The notes beneath the pieces were generated by a model. It ran no database searches. It was not told the DNA's origin and saw nothing but the letters and a program-made list of their open reading frames with translations. Shown here piece after piece: positions 48,449 to 58,240 of a stretch of DNA of 64,000 nucleotides; positions within the stretch are counted from its first letter, which is position 1, and each line of letters begins with the position of its first letter. The stretch comes from Tenacibaculum dicentrarchi. Its GTDB lineage: Bacteria > Bacteroidota > Bacteroidia > Flavobacteriales > Flavobacteriaceae. The stretch is taken from NCBI RefSeq assembly GCF_964036635.1, contig NZ_OZ038524.1, forward strand, positions 1,221,501 through 1,285,500. The letters run 5' to 3'. A program made the position numbers and the translations under genes.

Positions 48449-49504
48449 TTAAAGTAATTCTTCTTTGTGTGCGATATTTGAAGATAAATCTCCTTCTTTT
48501 TCTTTCATTAAAGATAGTGCAAATTTACCGTTTTCTACTTTCTCTACATACTGAAAAGCCACATCTTTTTTATTTTTTTCTGATCGATAAATAACATCAT
48601 AGAAGTTCTTGATATTGTTTGGAATAGAAAAGTAATCTAAATGTGATGTAAAGTTTTTTTCTGTAGCTACATGATAAATCCCCTGTAAAAGCGCGTAAAA
48701 ATTGTATTTACGCACCGTTTCACGCTCATAATCGTCAGGATAATGCCCTGCTTCAATCAATATAGTGTTGTGCCCTAATTTTTGAAAATTATCCCCCGTC
48801 GCTGTTGGATAAAATTCATCGGTATAGCGCCCAATATGATTTGGGATTAATTTTTGCAATAAAGCATTCATTGCTACAATTACATTCATGGTCTGCTCCC
48901 GTCCTTTTGTTAGTTTACGAGTAATTTCTTCGGATGGTGCTAAAAATGAAATTGTTGCGGGGTTTTTAGTTCCTTCTACACCAAAAATGGTTCGTTGGTC
49001 GTGCAGGTTAAAGCAAAATTGAGGCTTTACAGTATCTAAAATTTCACGCAACAATTTACTTTCTTTGGCTTCTAAAGCTACCGCATCCCTGTTTAAATCT
49101 ACATCATTTGCATTTACACGCGTATATGCCTCAGCCCCATCAGGATTTAGCATTGGAATAATTGTAATATCGCAATTATTTAAAATTGAATTTACAATTT
49201 CAGTGTTTTTATAGGCTTTTATATACTTTAAGAAATCAAACACTGCTTTTGTTCCAGTACTTTCATTTCCGTGCATTTGACTCCAAATAAGTATTTTTAT
49301 TTTTCCTGAACCTAATTTTAATTGATAAATAGCCCTGCCTTGCTCCGATTCGCCTATTTTTTTCGATGCAATAGCAGTGTCTAAATCGTCATAAAGTGGC
49401 TCAATATCATTTAAAGTAATGTATCTGCCCGATATTTTACGTTGTTTTATTGTTGCTAAATAATTTTCTTCTAAAAAATCAGTATTTAATAAATTCATTT
49501 TCAA
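48449..49504 (-). CDS. M14-family zinc carboxypeptidase
   Basis: A 351-residue metallopeptidase. The zinc ligands His and Glu are in WSQMHGNESTGTKAV (near residue 80). The substrate-binding PMLNPDGAEAYTRVNANDVDLNRDA block follows, the third ligand is His in FNLHDQRTIFGV, and the catalytic Glu is in ILIEAGHYPDDYERETVRK. There is no signal peptide, so it acts in the cytoplasm, perhaps on small peptides or peptidoglycan fragments. It is co-directional with the class V aminotransferase 36 bases upstream and the Lrp gene downstream. Confidence 0.9.
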   Translation of the reverse strand: MKMNLLNTDFLEENYLATIKQRKISGRYITLNDIEPLYDDLDTAIASKKIGESEQGRAIYQLKLGSGKIKILIWSQMHGNESTGTKAVFDFLKYIKAYKNTEIVNSILNNCDITIIPMLNPDGAEAYTRVNANDVDLNRDAVALEAKESKLLREILDTVKPQFCFNLHDQRTIFGVEGTKNPATISFLAPSEEITRKLTKGREQTMNVIVAMNALLQKLIPNHIGRYTDEFYPTATGDNFQKLGHNTILIEAGHYPDDYERETVRKYNFYALLQGIYHVATEKNFTSHLDYFSIPNNIKNFYDVIYRSEKNKKDVAFQYVEKVENGKFALSLMKEKEGDLSSNIAHKEELL

Positions 49505-49540
49505 GCTCCAGTTTTTTTATTACAAGATTATTGTCACAGT

Positions 49541-51007
49541 CTACAAAGTAAACCAATCAGCAATTAATTCTTTTTCTATTGATTTTGCAGAAATATGCGT
49601 GTAATCATTTTTAAGACTATCATACTGATACTCTTTTGCCCATACTTCAATATTATTGGTCAAGCTGATTAATGAATCACAGATAAACTGCACCTCATCA
49701 TCAGTAACCGTAGGATGTATAGATAAACGAACCCAGCCAGGCTTATCAGTATTACAACCTTCTAAAATTTGATCTTTAATTTTATTAGACGTATTTTGAT
49801 TTACATTTAATAAGAAATGCCCGTAAGTTCCTGCACATGAGCAACCTCCTCTTGTTTGAATACCAAAACGGTCATTTAACAATTTTACCACCAAGTTGAA
49901 ATGGTATTTTTCGTAATAAAAAGAAAAAATACTCAATCTGTCTTTATGATTTGGTGCTAATATTTTTACCCCCTCTAAACTCTCTAAACACTCAAAAATA
50001 ACAGGATTTATAGCGTCTTCACGCTGTTTTATTTTATCCGTAGTCATTTTATCTTTTACTTTTATAGCTAGCGCGATTTTAATGGTTTGTAAAAAAGCAG
50101 GAGTTCCGCCATCTTCCCGAGTTTCCACATCATCAAAATAATCATGTCCACCCCAAGGATTTGTGTAACTTACCGTTCCGCCACCAGGATTATCAGGAAT
50201 CATATTTTTATACAATTTCTTATTAAAAATCAATACGCCAGAAGTTCCAGGACCTCCTAAAAATTTATGAGGCGAAAAGAAAATAGCATCTAAATACTCA
50301 TCTTCTTTCTTCGGATGCATATCTATATCAACATAAGGCGCAGAACAAGCGAAATCAACAAAACATAAACCGCCGTATTTATGAATTAAAGAAGCTACTT
50401 TATGATATTCGGTTTTAATTCCTGTTACGTTTGACCCCGCAATAATGGAAGCTATTTTAATGGGTCTGTCGGCATATTTTTTAATTGTTTCTTCAAAAAT
50501 ATCTAGACAAATAAGTCCCTGATCATTACAAGGAACAACAACTACCTCAGCAATAGTTTCTATCCAAGAAGTTTGATTTGAATGATGCTCCATATGACTT
50601 ACAAAAACAATAGGGCGTTTTTGGTCAGGAATTTGCGTATGTTCCTTTAAGTTTTCAGAAACCTTTAAACCTAAAATTCGTTGAAATTTATTGACAACTC
50701 CTGTCATTCCTGAACCTTCGGTAATTAAAACATCATCCTCAGAGGCATTTACATGTTTTTTAATAATATTTCGAGCTTCGTTATAGGCTAAAGTCATTGC
50801 AGCCCCTGCTGTTGAAGTTTCAGTGTGTGTATTGGCAACAAAAGGACCAAAAGTATTTAAAAGTTGTTTTTCTATCGGATAATATAAACGCCCACTGGCT
50901 GTCCAATCGGCATAAATCATTTTTTGTATTCCGTAAGGCGATTCGTAGGTTTGATTAATTCCTACAATATTATTTTTAAATTGCCTGAAGTAGTTTTCTA
51001 AACTCAT
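49541..51007 (-). CDS. PLP enzyme, aminotransferase class V (cysteine desulfurase-like)
   Basis: A 488-residue fold-type I PLP enzyme. The PLP lysine is in FFSPHKFLGGPGTSG. An N-terminal YADWTASGRLYYPIE block, THTETSTAGAAM, a GSNVTG motif and FACSAPYVDID are visible. GGCSCAGTYGHFLL near the C-terminus carries Cys residues in the place of the desulfurase active-site loop. Compared with IscS/SufS it is about 80 residues longer. The substrate is not certain. The ATG at 51007 (MSLENYFRQF) is preferred over 51049, which adds an unlike Lys/Cys-rich lead. Confidence 0.87.
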   Translation of the reverse strand: MSLENYFRQFKNNIVGINQTYESPYGIQKMIYADWTASGRLYYPIEKQLLNTFGPFVANTHTETSTAGAAMTLAYNEARNIIKKHVNASEDDVLITEGSGMTGVVNKFQRILGLKVSENLKEHTQIPDQKRPIVFVSHMEHHSNQTSWIETIAEVVVVPCNDQGLICLDIFEETIKKYADRPIKIASIIAGSNVTGIKTEYHKVASLIHKYGGLCFVDFACSAPYVDIDMHPKKEDEYLDAIFFSPHKFLGGPGTSGVLIFNKKLYKNMIPDNPGGGTVSYTNPWGGHDYFDDVETREDGGTPAFLQTIKIALAIKVKDKMTTDKIKQREDAINPVIFECLESLEGVKILAPNHKDRLSIFSFYYEKYHFNLVVKLLNDRFGIQTRGGCSCAGTYGHFLLNVNQNTSNKIKDQILEGCNTDKPGWVRLSIHPTVTDDEVQFICDSLISLTNNIEVWAKEYQYDSLKNDYTHISAKSIEKELIADWFTL

Positions 51008-51159
51008 AAATTTACATAAATTAGATAGTGTTTTTTTACATATTATCATGTGAAAAAAAGTCCTATAAAATATAAATTTAATTTTTTACATCAAAAGAAC
51101 CTAAAAATTATATAGAATTAACTTTTTTCTAACTTTTGTTAAAAATAATATATTTTATA

Positions 51160-51192
51160 AAAGAAAAAACCACTGTTTTTAGCAGTGGTTTA
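51160..51192 (-). terminator. Terminator after the beta-barrel gene
   Basis: Stem AAACCACTG / CAGTGGTTT with loop TTTTTAG; the minus strand continues TTTTTTCTTTT. Confidence 0.82.
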
Positions 51193-51213
51193 CATTTTTT
51201 ACATTACAAATTT

Positions 51214-52092
51214 TTACAATCTAAACTTTCCTCCTATTAAAATAGTTTTCTGTAAAAAAAAGAAATTTTGCGAAGCACTATCAGAAGAATTTGAAGTTGT
51301 TTTAACATCAGGCATATAAATATGTCCTCCTTTTAAATCTGCTTGCACATAAAAGTGTTTTAAGAAGGAGATATTTACACCTGCTACAACAGAAGCTCCG
51401 TATCCTGCTAAATGAAAAGAATCATTTCTATCTTTCCCTAATAATTTTGAATTTGTCTTTGGATATAAAATTCCCATTCCAACACCTTCTGTTAGGTTAA
51501 TCTGTAAGTTTTCAAGATTCAAGCCAAACCAATGACTTACATCGTCGAAACGTTTTAATTCTACGTTTACGTAATTCAAACCGTCTGTATGTTCGAAACG
51601 TAGAAAATCTTCTGCTAAATTAATAGTTTCATTATTGTAGGTTTCGTCATATTTTGCGTTTCCATCATTAATATTTCCATTGATTTTCACACTTTGATCA
51701 TCAATCATCACATATTTCATGTGATCCACTCCGATAGAAACCGTGTAATTCTCTTTAAAGAAATACCCGATTCTATAATTTGTTTGCGGAATTGTAACGT
51801 TACCAGGATTAAAATACTTGTTAAAAGAGAATTTTGTTTGCCTATCCTGTGCTTTTACGTTTGATAAGGTGAAGTCATAATTATCGCCTTTAAAATGAAT
51901 ATCAGAATCGGTGTAACTTGCCCAGTTCCATCCCCAATAAGCGAAAAACTTTCCTTTATTGGTTACTTTCTTTTTTTGAATGATAAAATTATCATCTTCT
52001 CTATTTTCTTGCTTACTTTGCTCCTGTCCTATTACTGATGATGCGGTTACCGCCATCATTAATAAACTTAAACTAATTGTTCTTAATTTCAA
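51214..52092 (-). CDS. Outer-membrane beta-barrel protein, hypothetical
   Basis: A 292-residue exported protein. Residues 1-22 are a signal peptide ending SSVIGQ. The mature chain has strong amphipathic strand character: KGKFFAYWGWNWASYTDSDIHFKG, YRIGYFFKENYTVSIGVDHMKYVMID, YGASVVAGVNISFLKHFYVQADLKGG and the terminal strand ILIGGKFRL. It resembles the OMP barrels of Bacteroidota but matches no named group I know. It lies 53 bases downstream of glmM, possibly on the same transcript. Confidence 0.78.
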   Translation of the reverse strand: MKLRTISLSLLMMAVTASSVIGQEQSKQENREDDNFIIQKKKVTNKGKFFAYWGWNWASYTDSDIHFKGDNYDFTLSNVKAQDRQTKFSFNKYFNPGNVTIPQTNYRIGYFFKENYTVSIGVDHMKYVMIDDQSVKINGNINDGNAKYDETYNNETINLAEDFLRFEHTDGLNYVNVELKRFDDVSHWFGLNLENLQINLTEGVGMGILYPKTNSKLLGKDRNDSFHLAGYGASVVAGVNISFLKHFYVQADLKGGHIYMPDVKTTSNSSDSASQNFFFLQKTILIGGKFRL

Positions 52093-52145
52093 CTTGATTA
52101 TTTATATTTATATGTGTTGTTTTCTTATTTCTTAAATTCTTAAAA

Positions 52146-53537
52146 TTATTTGATAATTTCTTGAATTTCTGTAATGAATCTTTCAGCAAGTACATCCGCA
52201 TTTTCTTGGCTATTACTTTCTGTGTAAATTCGGATAATTGGTTCTGTATTCGATTTACGTAAATGTACCCATTCGTTTTCAAAATCAATTTTTACACCGT
52301 CAATAGTATTTACATCTTCATTTTGATACTTTAAAGTCATTTTTGATAAAACCTCATCAACATCAATTTGTGGCGTTAATTGTATTTTGTTTTTACTCAT
52401 AAAATAACTTGGATACGAATCTCTTAATGCTGAACAAGATATTTTCTTTTTCGCTAAATGCGATAAAAACAAAGCAACACCAACTAAAGAATCTCTACCA
52501 TAATGCGAAGCAGGATAAATAATTCCACCATTTCCTTCACCACCGATTACTGTATCGGTATCTTTCATCATTTGAACTACATTTACTTCACCTACGGCAG
52601 ATGCTGTGTAAGTTCCGCCATGTTTTTCAGTAACATCACGCAATGCTCTTGATGATGATAAATTAGAAACCGTGTTCCCTCCTTTTAATTTACCTAAAAC
52701 GTAATCTGCACAAGCAACTAACGTATATTCTTCACCAAACATAGAACCATCTTCTGATATTAAAGCTAAACGATCAACATCAGGGTCAACAACAATTCCT
52801 AAATCGGCTTTCTTTTTAACTACTAATTTAGATATATCTGTTAAGTTCTCTTTTAAAGGTTCAGGGTTATGAGGGAATTTACCATTTGGCTCACAATATA
52901 ACTCAATACATTTAACACCTAATTCTTTTAATAAAGCAGGAATAAAAATTCCTCCAGTAGAATTAACACCATCAACAACAACTTTGAATTTTGCTTTTTT
53001 AATGGCTTTTACATCGACTAAATCTAAGTTTAATACTTCTTTAATGTGTTTCTTTAAATAACGCTTATTCTTTTTGTAAGTACCTAATTCATCAACCTCA
53101 GCGAACGTAAAATCTTCACTATCTGCTAAAGCTAAAATTTCTTCTCCATCTGCGCCGTTTAAAAACTCTCCTTTTTCATTTAATAGTTTTAAGGCATTCC
53201 ATTGCTTCGGATTATGAGAAGCTGTTAAGATAATTCCTCCGTGTGCTTTTTCTAAAGGAACAGCAATTTCAACAGTTGGTGTTGTAGATAAACCTAAATC
53301 AATTACATTAATTCCTAGTCCAACTAACGTGTTTGCTACTAAGTTGCTAATCATTTTACCAGAGATACGCGCATCTCTACCAATAACAACTTTAATTTTT
53401 TTAGCTGTCGGATTTCTTTTGATGATAAAAGCACCGTAAGCTGCTGCAAATTTAACAGCATCTAATGGGGTAAGGTTTTCGCTAGGCTTTCCTCCTATTG
53501 TTCCTCTAATTCCTGATATTGATTTTATAAGTGTCAT
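52146..53537 (-). CDS. glmM: Phosphoglucosamine mutase
   Basis: Converts glucosamine-6-phosphate to glucosamine-1-phosphate on the way to UDP-GlcNAc. The 463 residues show the family order: substrate loop SGIRGTIGGKPSENLTP, the phosphoserine loop ILTASHNPKQWNALKLL (about 100-116), metal-binding DPDVDRLAL, GEGNGGIIYP sugar-binding loop, and phosphate-binding RKSNTEPIIRIYTES near the C-terminus. GlmM and phosphomannomutase are close; GlmM is the more likely role as the organism must feed MurA. A TATATTTG -7 element lies 22 bases upstream. Confidence 0.9.
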   Translation of the reverse strand: MTLIKSISGIRGTIGGKPSENLTPLDAVKFAAAYGAFIIKRNPTAKKIKVVIGRDARISGKMISNLVANTLVGLGINVIDLGLSTTPTVEIAVPLEKAHGGIILTASHNPKQWNALKLLNEKGEFLNGADGEEILALADSEDFTFAEVDELGTYKKNKRYLKKHIKEVLNLDLVDVKAIKKAKFKVVVDGVNSTGGIFIPALLKELGVKCIELYCEPNGKFPHNPEPLKENLTDISKLVVKKKADLGIVVDPDVDRLALISEDGSMFGEEYTLVACADYVLGKLKGGNTVSNLSSSRALRDVTEKHGGTYTASAVGEVNVVQMMKDTDTVIGGEGNGGIIYPASHYGRDSLVGVALFLSHLAKKKISCSALRDSYPSYFMSKNKIQLTPQIDVDEVLSKMTLKYQNEDVNTIDGVKIDFENEWVHLRKSNTEPIIRIYTESNSQENADVLAERFITEIQEIIK

Positions 53538-53558
53538 AGTACTTTTTTAATTTCATTA

Positions 53559-53566
53559 CAAATATA
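53559..53566 (-). promoter_or_regulatory. -7 element of the glmM promoter
   Basis: TATATTTG on the minus strand, exact TAnnTTTG match, 21 bases before the ATG; no TTG at the usual spacing. Confidence 0.45.
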
Positions 53567-53610
53567 ATGGTAATTTCATAAATTAATATGTTTTTACCCT
53601 TCTATGATTT

Positions 53611-53643
53611 AGACCTCACAGGTTTTAAAAACCTGTGAGGTCT
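53611..53643. repeat. 33-nt perfect palindromic repeat
   Basis: AGACCTCACAGGTTTT and AAAACCTGTGAGGTCT are perfect inverse complements around one A. No T run follows on either strand, and it lies beyond both flanking genes' signals, so it is better read as a REP-like element than as a terminator. A related core is at 46422-46450. Confidence 0.75.
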
Positions 53644-53684
53644 TGGTGTCTAGTCTGCTTTTTATTTTAAAAATATAAGCACAA

Positions 53685-53713
53685 AAAAAACCGCTACTTG
53701 CGTAACGGTTTTA
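53685..53713 (-). terminator. Terminator after rpsA
   Basis: Stem AAAACCG / CGGTTTT extended by TAC/GTA with one mismatch; on the minus strand a run of T follows. Confidence 0.75.
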
Positions 53714-53744
53714 AGATTTAAAAATTTATAATGATAAAGAAATA

Positions 53745-55520
53745 TTATTTCCCTTCCATTTTTCTTTTTAATTCAGCTAATCCACCAATATCTCCTAAAG
53801 TAGTTTTTTCTACATCAGCAGCTTTTTTAGCAGCAGCCTTGATGTTTTTCTTTTCTTCTTCTTTGAAAAGAGAAGTATGAGAAACAACAATTCTTCTGTA
53901 TTCTTTACTAAATTCAGTAACGATGAACTTTACAGCATCACCTTTTTCTAATTTAGAACCGTCTTCTTTTTCTAAGAAACGAGTTGGAGCGAATGCTTCA
54001 ATACCATCTGCAAATACTACAGTTGCACCTTTATCATTCTTTTCCTTGATAGAACCTTCGTGAGTAGAACCTATAGAATACGTAGCTTCATGAGCATCCC
54101 AAGGATTATCTTGAGTTTGCTTATGACCTAAGTTTAACTTACGGTTTTCAACATCTAATTCTAATACTTGAACATCTAATTTATCACCAACAGTAACAAA
54201 ATCAGATGGGTGCTTAATTTTCTTAGTCCAAGATAAATCAGAGATATAAACTAATCCGTCAATTCCTTCTTCTAATTCAACAAACACACCAAAGTTAGTA
54301 TAGTTACGTACCGTACCAGTATGCTTAGAGTTTACAGGGTACTTAGTAGTAATGTCAGTCCAAGGGTCTGGATGTAATTGCTTCATACCAAGAGACATTT
54401 TACGGTCTTCACGGTCTAAAGTTAAAATTTGAGCTTCAACCTCATCACCAACTTTTACGAAATCTTGCGCAGAACGTAAGTGAGTAGACCAAGACATTTC
54501 AGAAACGTGAATTAAACCTTCAACACCTTCTTCAACCTCAACAAAAGCACCATAATCAGCTAAAACAACAACTTTTCCTTTAACTTTATCACCAACTTTT
54601 AAATCAGTATTTAAAGCTTCCCAAGGGTGAGAAGATAATTGTTTTAATCCTAATTGAATTCTAGATTTGTTATCATCAAAGTCTAAAATTACAACATTTA
54701 ATTTCTGATCTAATTCAACAACCTCATTCGGGTGGTTAATACGAGACCAAGATAAATCAGTAATATGAACTAAACCATCAACACCACCTAAATCAACAAA
54801 TACACCATAAGAAGTAATGTTTTTAACAACACCTTCTAATACTTGTCCTTTTTCTAATTGACCGATGATTTCTTTCTTCTGATCTTCTAAATCAGCTTCA
54901 ATTAATGCTTTATGCGATACTACTACGTTTTTAAATTCGTGGTTGATTTTCACAACTTTGAATTCCATAGTTTTCTCTACATACTGATCGTAATCTCTAA
55001 TAGGCTTCACATCAATTTGAGAACCTGGTAAGAATGCTTCAATACCAAATACATCAACGATCATACCTCCACGAGTTCTACACTTAACAAAACCGTTAAC
55101 GATTTCACCAGTTTCATGTGCATTATTAACACGTTCCCATGCTTTAATAACACGTGCTTTTTTGTGAGATAATACTAATTGACCAGAAGCATCTTCTCTT
55201 TTGTCAACTAATACCTCAACAGAGTCACCAAGTTTTAAACCTGGATTGTAACGGAATTCGTTTAAAGAAATTACTCCCTCTGACTTAGAGTTGATATCGA
55301 TAATTGCATCTCTATCAGTAATTCTTGTAACGGTTCCTTCGATAACATCACGTTCGTTTACGAAACCTACTGTTCCTTCTAACGCTTTTTCGAATTCTTT
55401 TAATTTAGATTCATCAACTTCATCAATACCTTCTTCGTATTTATGCCAGTTAAATGTTGCTAAAAATTCTGCTGGGTTTACTGTTACTGCCTCAGCAGCT
55501 GTGTTTTTTTCTTCAGACAT
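53745..55520 (-). CDS. rpsA: 30S ribosomal protein S1
   Basis: A 591-residue RNA-binding ribosomal protein that helps mRNA onto the 30S subunit. Six S1 repeats follow a short acidic N-terminus. The strongest are repeats 3-5, each with a YGVFVDLGGVDGLVH-like strand (VLEGVVKNITSYGVFVDLGG, VKGKVVVLADYGAFVEVEEG, HTGTVRNYTNFGVFVELEEG) and a LGLKQLxxxPW linker. The C-terminus ends in a basic helix (GGLAELKRKMEGK). Bacteroidota lack Shine-Dalgarno use, so S1 may weigh more in initiation; that is inference. A TAAATTTG element is about 120 bases upstream, giving a long leader. Confidence 0.96.
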   Translation of the reverse strand: MSEEKNTAAEAVTVNPAEFLATFNWHKYEEGIDEVDESKLKEFEKALEGTVGFVNERDVIEGTVTRITDRDAIIDINSKSEGVISLNEFRYNPGLKLGDSVEVLVDKREDASGQLVLSHKKARVIKAWERVNNAHETGEIVNGFVKCRTRGGMIVDVFGIEAFLPGSQIDVKPIRDYDQYVEKTMEFKVVKINHEFKNVVVSHKALIEADLEDQKKEIIGQLEKGQVLEGVVKNITSYGVFVDLGGVDGLVHITDLSWSRINHPNEVVELDQKLNVVILDFDDNKSRIQLGLKQLSSHPWEALNTDLKVGDKVKGKVVVLADYGAFVEVEEGVEGLIHVSEMSWSTHLRSAQDFVKVGDEVEAQILTLDREDRKMSLGMKQLHPDPWTDITTKYPVNSKHTGTVRNYTNFGVFVELEEGIDGLVYISDLSWTKKIKHPSDFVTVGDKLDVQVLELDVENRKLNLGHKQTQDNPWDAHEATYSIGSTHEGSIKEKNDKGATVVFADGIEAFAPTRFLEKEDGSKLEKGDAVKFIVTEFSKEYRRIVVSHTSLFKEEEKKNIKAAAKKAADVEKTTLGDIGGLAELKRKMEGK

Positions 55521-55988
55521 GTCTGAACTAGTTTTTGTATCTTTCTATTGATCAGATTCTTAGCGATACCAATATAAAAGAGAATTAAAATATAAATTTG
55601 TTTGCTACCTTTGTTAAATCTGTTCTCGTAAAAAGGCGTGCAAATTTACGATGTTTTATTTTAAAAACCTATAATTAAGGGCTAATGTCTTTAATGTTTT
55701 GCTAATTTATCATAAAAACGAAGCTAAAAGTTACGTTTTTTATCATTTCTACATTATTCTACCTTCTACTCTACATTAATTAACTACAGACACAGTTATC
55801 AGTTTAAAGACTGATAGTAATAAAAATCGAAAGAAACTATTAATAAACGTTTTTATTTCTTTTTGTTTATTGTGATATTCTTATTTTAAGTACCTTTTAA
55901 TTATCATTTTTTAAACACCATTCCGAGGTGAGTTACGAATTTCGTAATTTTTATGTAATCTCGTAATGTAATACCGTTGTTTATTTTA
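55521..55988. other. rpsA leader and gene-free spacer
   Basis: 468 bases without a gene. The rpsA-proximal 120 bases form a leader behind the minus-strand -7 element TAAATTTG (55641-55648). Beyond it I see only A/T-rich sequence with no repeat family member. Confidence 0.5.
55641..55648 (-). promoter_or_regulatory. -7 element of the rpsA promoter
   Basis: TAAATTTG on the minus strand, 121 bases before the rpsA ATG; the long leader would allow S1 autoregulation, as known in other bacteria. Confidence 0.4.
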
Positions 55989-56534
55989 TTATTTAAACGA
56001 TAATGATTTGAAAATTAAATCGGCATCTGCTTGGTATTTTTGTTGATATTTTTCTTCGGAAGAATACGTAAACGTATAATAACTTCCTTTTACTTCAAAA
56101 AAGAATCTTATTGTGTCGTAATCTACCGAATTCCAATCGTGTTTATAGTGCTGTACGTAGGTTGTACCAAACCTAGTTTGATGTTTGGTTACTTCTTGGA
56201 GCGATACTTCTTTTTGCGTAAAATGATGATTAATATAATCTTCTGTAACTTTTTGAAGTGTTATTTTTTCGCTTCCTATTTTTTTAGGCGTAATATTAAA
56301 TATTCGAACGGTATTTTTATAAAAGATAGCGCCTAGATTTTTAGGTGTATATGTTACAAAATCATGATCGGGAACTGCTTTCCAAGATTCGGGAAGTTTT
56401 ACCGTGTAATTTTGAGCGTTCCTGTATGTTTTTATTTCTGCTTGAGTTAGATGATGGATTTTAGTTTTATTAGCGCCACAACTGGTTAATAGTAATGTTA
56501 ATCCTAAGCAACTTAAAGATTTTCTTAATTTCAT
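55989..56534 (-). CDS. Hypothetical lipoprotein
   Basis: A 181-residue lipoprotein. The signal peptide ends in a lipobox (LLLTSC, Cys19). The mature part is a compact alpha/beta domain: YTVKLPESWKAVPDHDFVTYTPKN, GAIFYKNTVRIFNI, FGTTYVQHYKHDW and SYYTFTYSSEEKYQQKYQADADLIFKSLSF. The last segment resembles the small PsbP/MOG1-like domains (FTYS...A..I..S..F). No enzymatic motif was found. It is co-directional with yigZ, 36 bases apart. Confidence 0.75.
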   Translation of the reverse strand: MKLRKSLSCLGLTLLLTSCGANKTKIHHLTQAEIKTYRNAQNYTVKLPESWKAVPDHDFVTYTPKNLGAIFYKNTVRIFNITPKKIGSEKITLQKVTEDYINHHFTQKEVSLQEVTKHQTRFGTTYVQHYKHDWNSVDYDTIRFFFEVKGSYYTFTYSSEEKYQQKYQADADLIFKSLSFK

Positions 56535-56570
56535 ATATGTTTTTTATTTATTAAATTATTAATATAGTTT

Positions 56571-57221
56571 TTAATCTTCATCCATTCTTTTAATATTAAC
56601 CTTAAACAGATTATCAAAAATATCAAAAACTATTTGTGCGTCTTTTTTACGAACCGATATTATATATTCACAATCCATTTCTAGTTTTTGCGCTGTGATG
56701 TTTAAATTTCGTTCTTTAACAACACGTTGCACTTTATTCATCATATCGTAACCGAAATTCAATTGATAATCAATATCGATTGTTTTTTCTTTGATATCAG
56801 AAGCTTCTAAAGCAATTTTTGCTGAGGTTCTGTATGCGTTTATTAATCCGCCTACGCCTAGCTTTGTTCCGCCAAAATAACGCACCGATACAATTAATAT
56901 GTTTGTTACATCGAAAGCTTGAATCTGCCCATAAATTGGCATTCCTGCCGAATTACTTGGCTCGCCGTCATCGTTTGCTCTAAAACGCATTTTTTCGGCT
57001 TCAATTCCAAATTGCCAAGCGTAACAAAAATGACGTGCTGTATGATGTTTTTTTCGCAATCCCTCTATGGCTTCTTTAACCTGTTCTTCGGATGACACAG
57101 GAAAAGCATATCCGAAGAATTTACTATTTCTATCTTTAAAAAGAGTTTCTTCGGATAAAACATCAATTGTTTTATAGGTATCTTTAATTTTATTTTGGTC
57201 TGTGTTATTTATATCACTCAT
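56571..57221 (-). CDS. yigZ: YigZ/IMPACT-family protein
   Basis: A 216-residue UPF0029 protein. The IMPACT domain (residues about 20-130) has KDRNSKFFGYAFPVSSEEQV, KKHHTARHFCYAWQFG, RANDDGEPSNSAGMPIYGQI and VRYFGGTKLGVGGLINAYR, all diagnostic. The C-terminal ferredoxin-like domain (about 145-210) follows. Bacterial members are implicated in translation control and proline-related phenotypes, but the reaction is unknown. It is 52 bases downstream of the DMT transporter gene. Confidence 0.92.
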   Translation of the reverse strand: MSDINNTDQNKIKDTYKTIDVLSEETLFKDRNSKFFGYAFPVSSEEQVKEAIEGLRKKHHTARHFCYAWQFGIEAEKMRFRANDDGEPSNSAGMPIYGQIQAFDVTNILIVSVRYFGGTKLGVGGLINAYRTSAKIALEASDIKEKTIDIDYQLNFGYDMMNKVQRVVKERNLNITAQKLEMDCEYIISVRKKDAQIVFDIFDNLFKVNIKRMDED

Positions 57222-57273
57222 ATTATTTTCTGCTGCTTTACTCTCTTTTTGTTTGTATTGTAATGTCTGTAGA

Positions 57274-58191
57274 TTATGCCGATGCGACTACTAAAATACT
57301 AATAACTGCCAATCCGATACCTATCCAATTCTTTTTAACGAGTTTTTCTTTAAAGAATAGCAATGCGAAAATAGTTGTTAAAATAACGACCGATACATTG
57401 TTTATGGTAAATAATGTTGAACTTTCTAAACCTTCTGTTTTTAAGGCTTTTATTAAAAATGCCATCGAATAATAATTCGGAATCCCTAAAACAATTCCGC
57501 CAATAATATTTTTAATAATTTGTTTCCCTTTTTGTTCTGTTTCTTGTTTTCTTTGGATGCTTTTTATTTTTTTATCTAAAATTGAAGCTTTTAAAACTTG
57601 TAAAGCCATAAAAAAACATCCGAAGATAAATGCACAGCCAAAAATAGTGGCTAAAAACATCGGGATAGCACTTTTAGAAACATAGGAAATTTCCATATAC
57701 TTTAGCAAGGTGTCAATACATCCTGAACCTAAAAACAACAAAATCGGATATTTTAAGTCTTTTAAATTCACCGAAGCGGTATCGCTTTTTGCCGATGCTA
57801 AATATACTGATGTTAAAGCTAATAAAACACCTATTATTTTGATAAAACCAATACTTTCATCGTATAAAAAAACGCCAAAAATAATCGGAATTGTTACAGA
57901 CATCTTCCCTGCTACTGAGGCAACGGCTAAGCCGTTTTTTTGGGCGGTAATTCCCATTACATTAAATATTGCGATAAATAATATTCCTAAAATAAACGCA
58001 CCAATAAACCATGATTGCTGAGGTATTTGCAAAAGAGTTGTGCTGGTTTCTGAATTATAAAACCCAAATAAAAATGCGATTAAATAATTGACAACAATTG
58101 CCTGTGCGGTGTTTATTTTAAAAGTTGAAAATAATTTGAAAATTACAAATAACGAACTTGCAATTAAAATACTGATAATAAGGTAGATCAT
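57274..58191 (-). CDS. DMT-family (EamA) transporter
   Basis: A 305-residue inner-membrane protein with ten predicted hydrophobic helices in two EamA repeats. The first ends near VASVAGKMSVTIPIIFGVFLYDES, the second near SSTLFTINNVSVVILTTIFALLFFKEKLVKKNWIGIGLAVISILVV, where the FKE.L...N..GI pattern is typical. A charged loop (KKIKSIQRKQETEQKGKQ) separates the halves. Members export or import small metabolites such as amino acids. The substrate is unknown. Confidence 0.88.
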   Translation of the reverse strand: MIYLIISILIASSLFVIFKLFSTFKINTAQAIVVNYLIAFLFGFYNSETSTTLLQIPQQSWFIGAFILGILFIAIFNVMGITAQKNGLAVASVAGKMSVTIPIIFGVFLYDESIGFIKIIGVLLALTSVYLASAKSDTASVNLKDLKYPILLFLGSGCIDTLLKYMEISYVSKSAIPMFLATIFGCAFIFGCFFMALQVLKASILDKKIKSIQRKQETEQKGKQIIKNIIGGIVLGIPNYYSMAFLIKALKTEGLESSTLFTINNVSVVILTTIFALLFFKEKLVKKNWIGIGLAVISILVVASA

Positions 58192-58240
58192 TTTTTTATT
58201 AGATAATATATATTAGAATCTGATTAACGTCATGCTGAAT

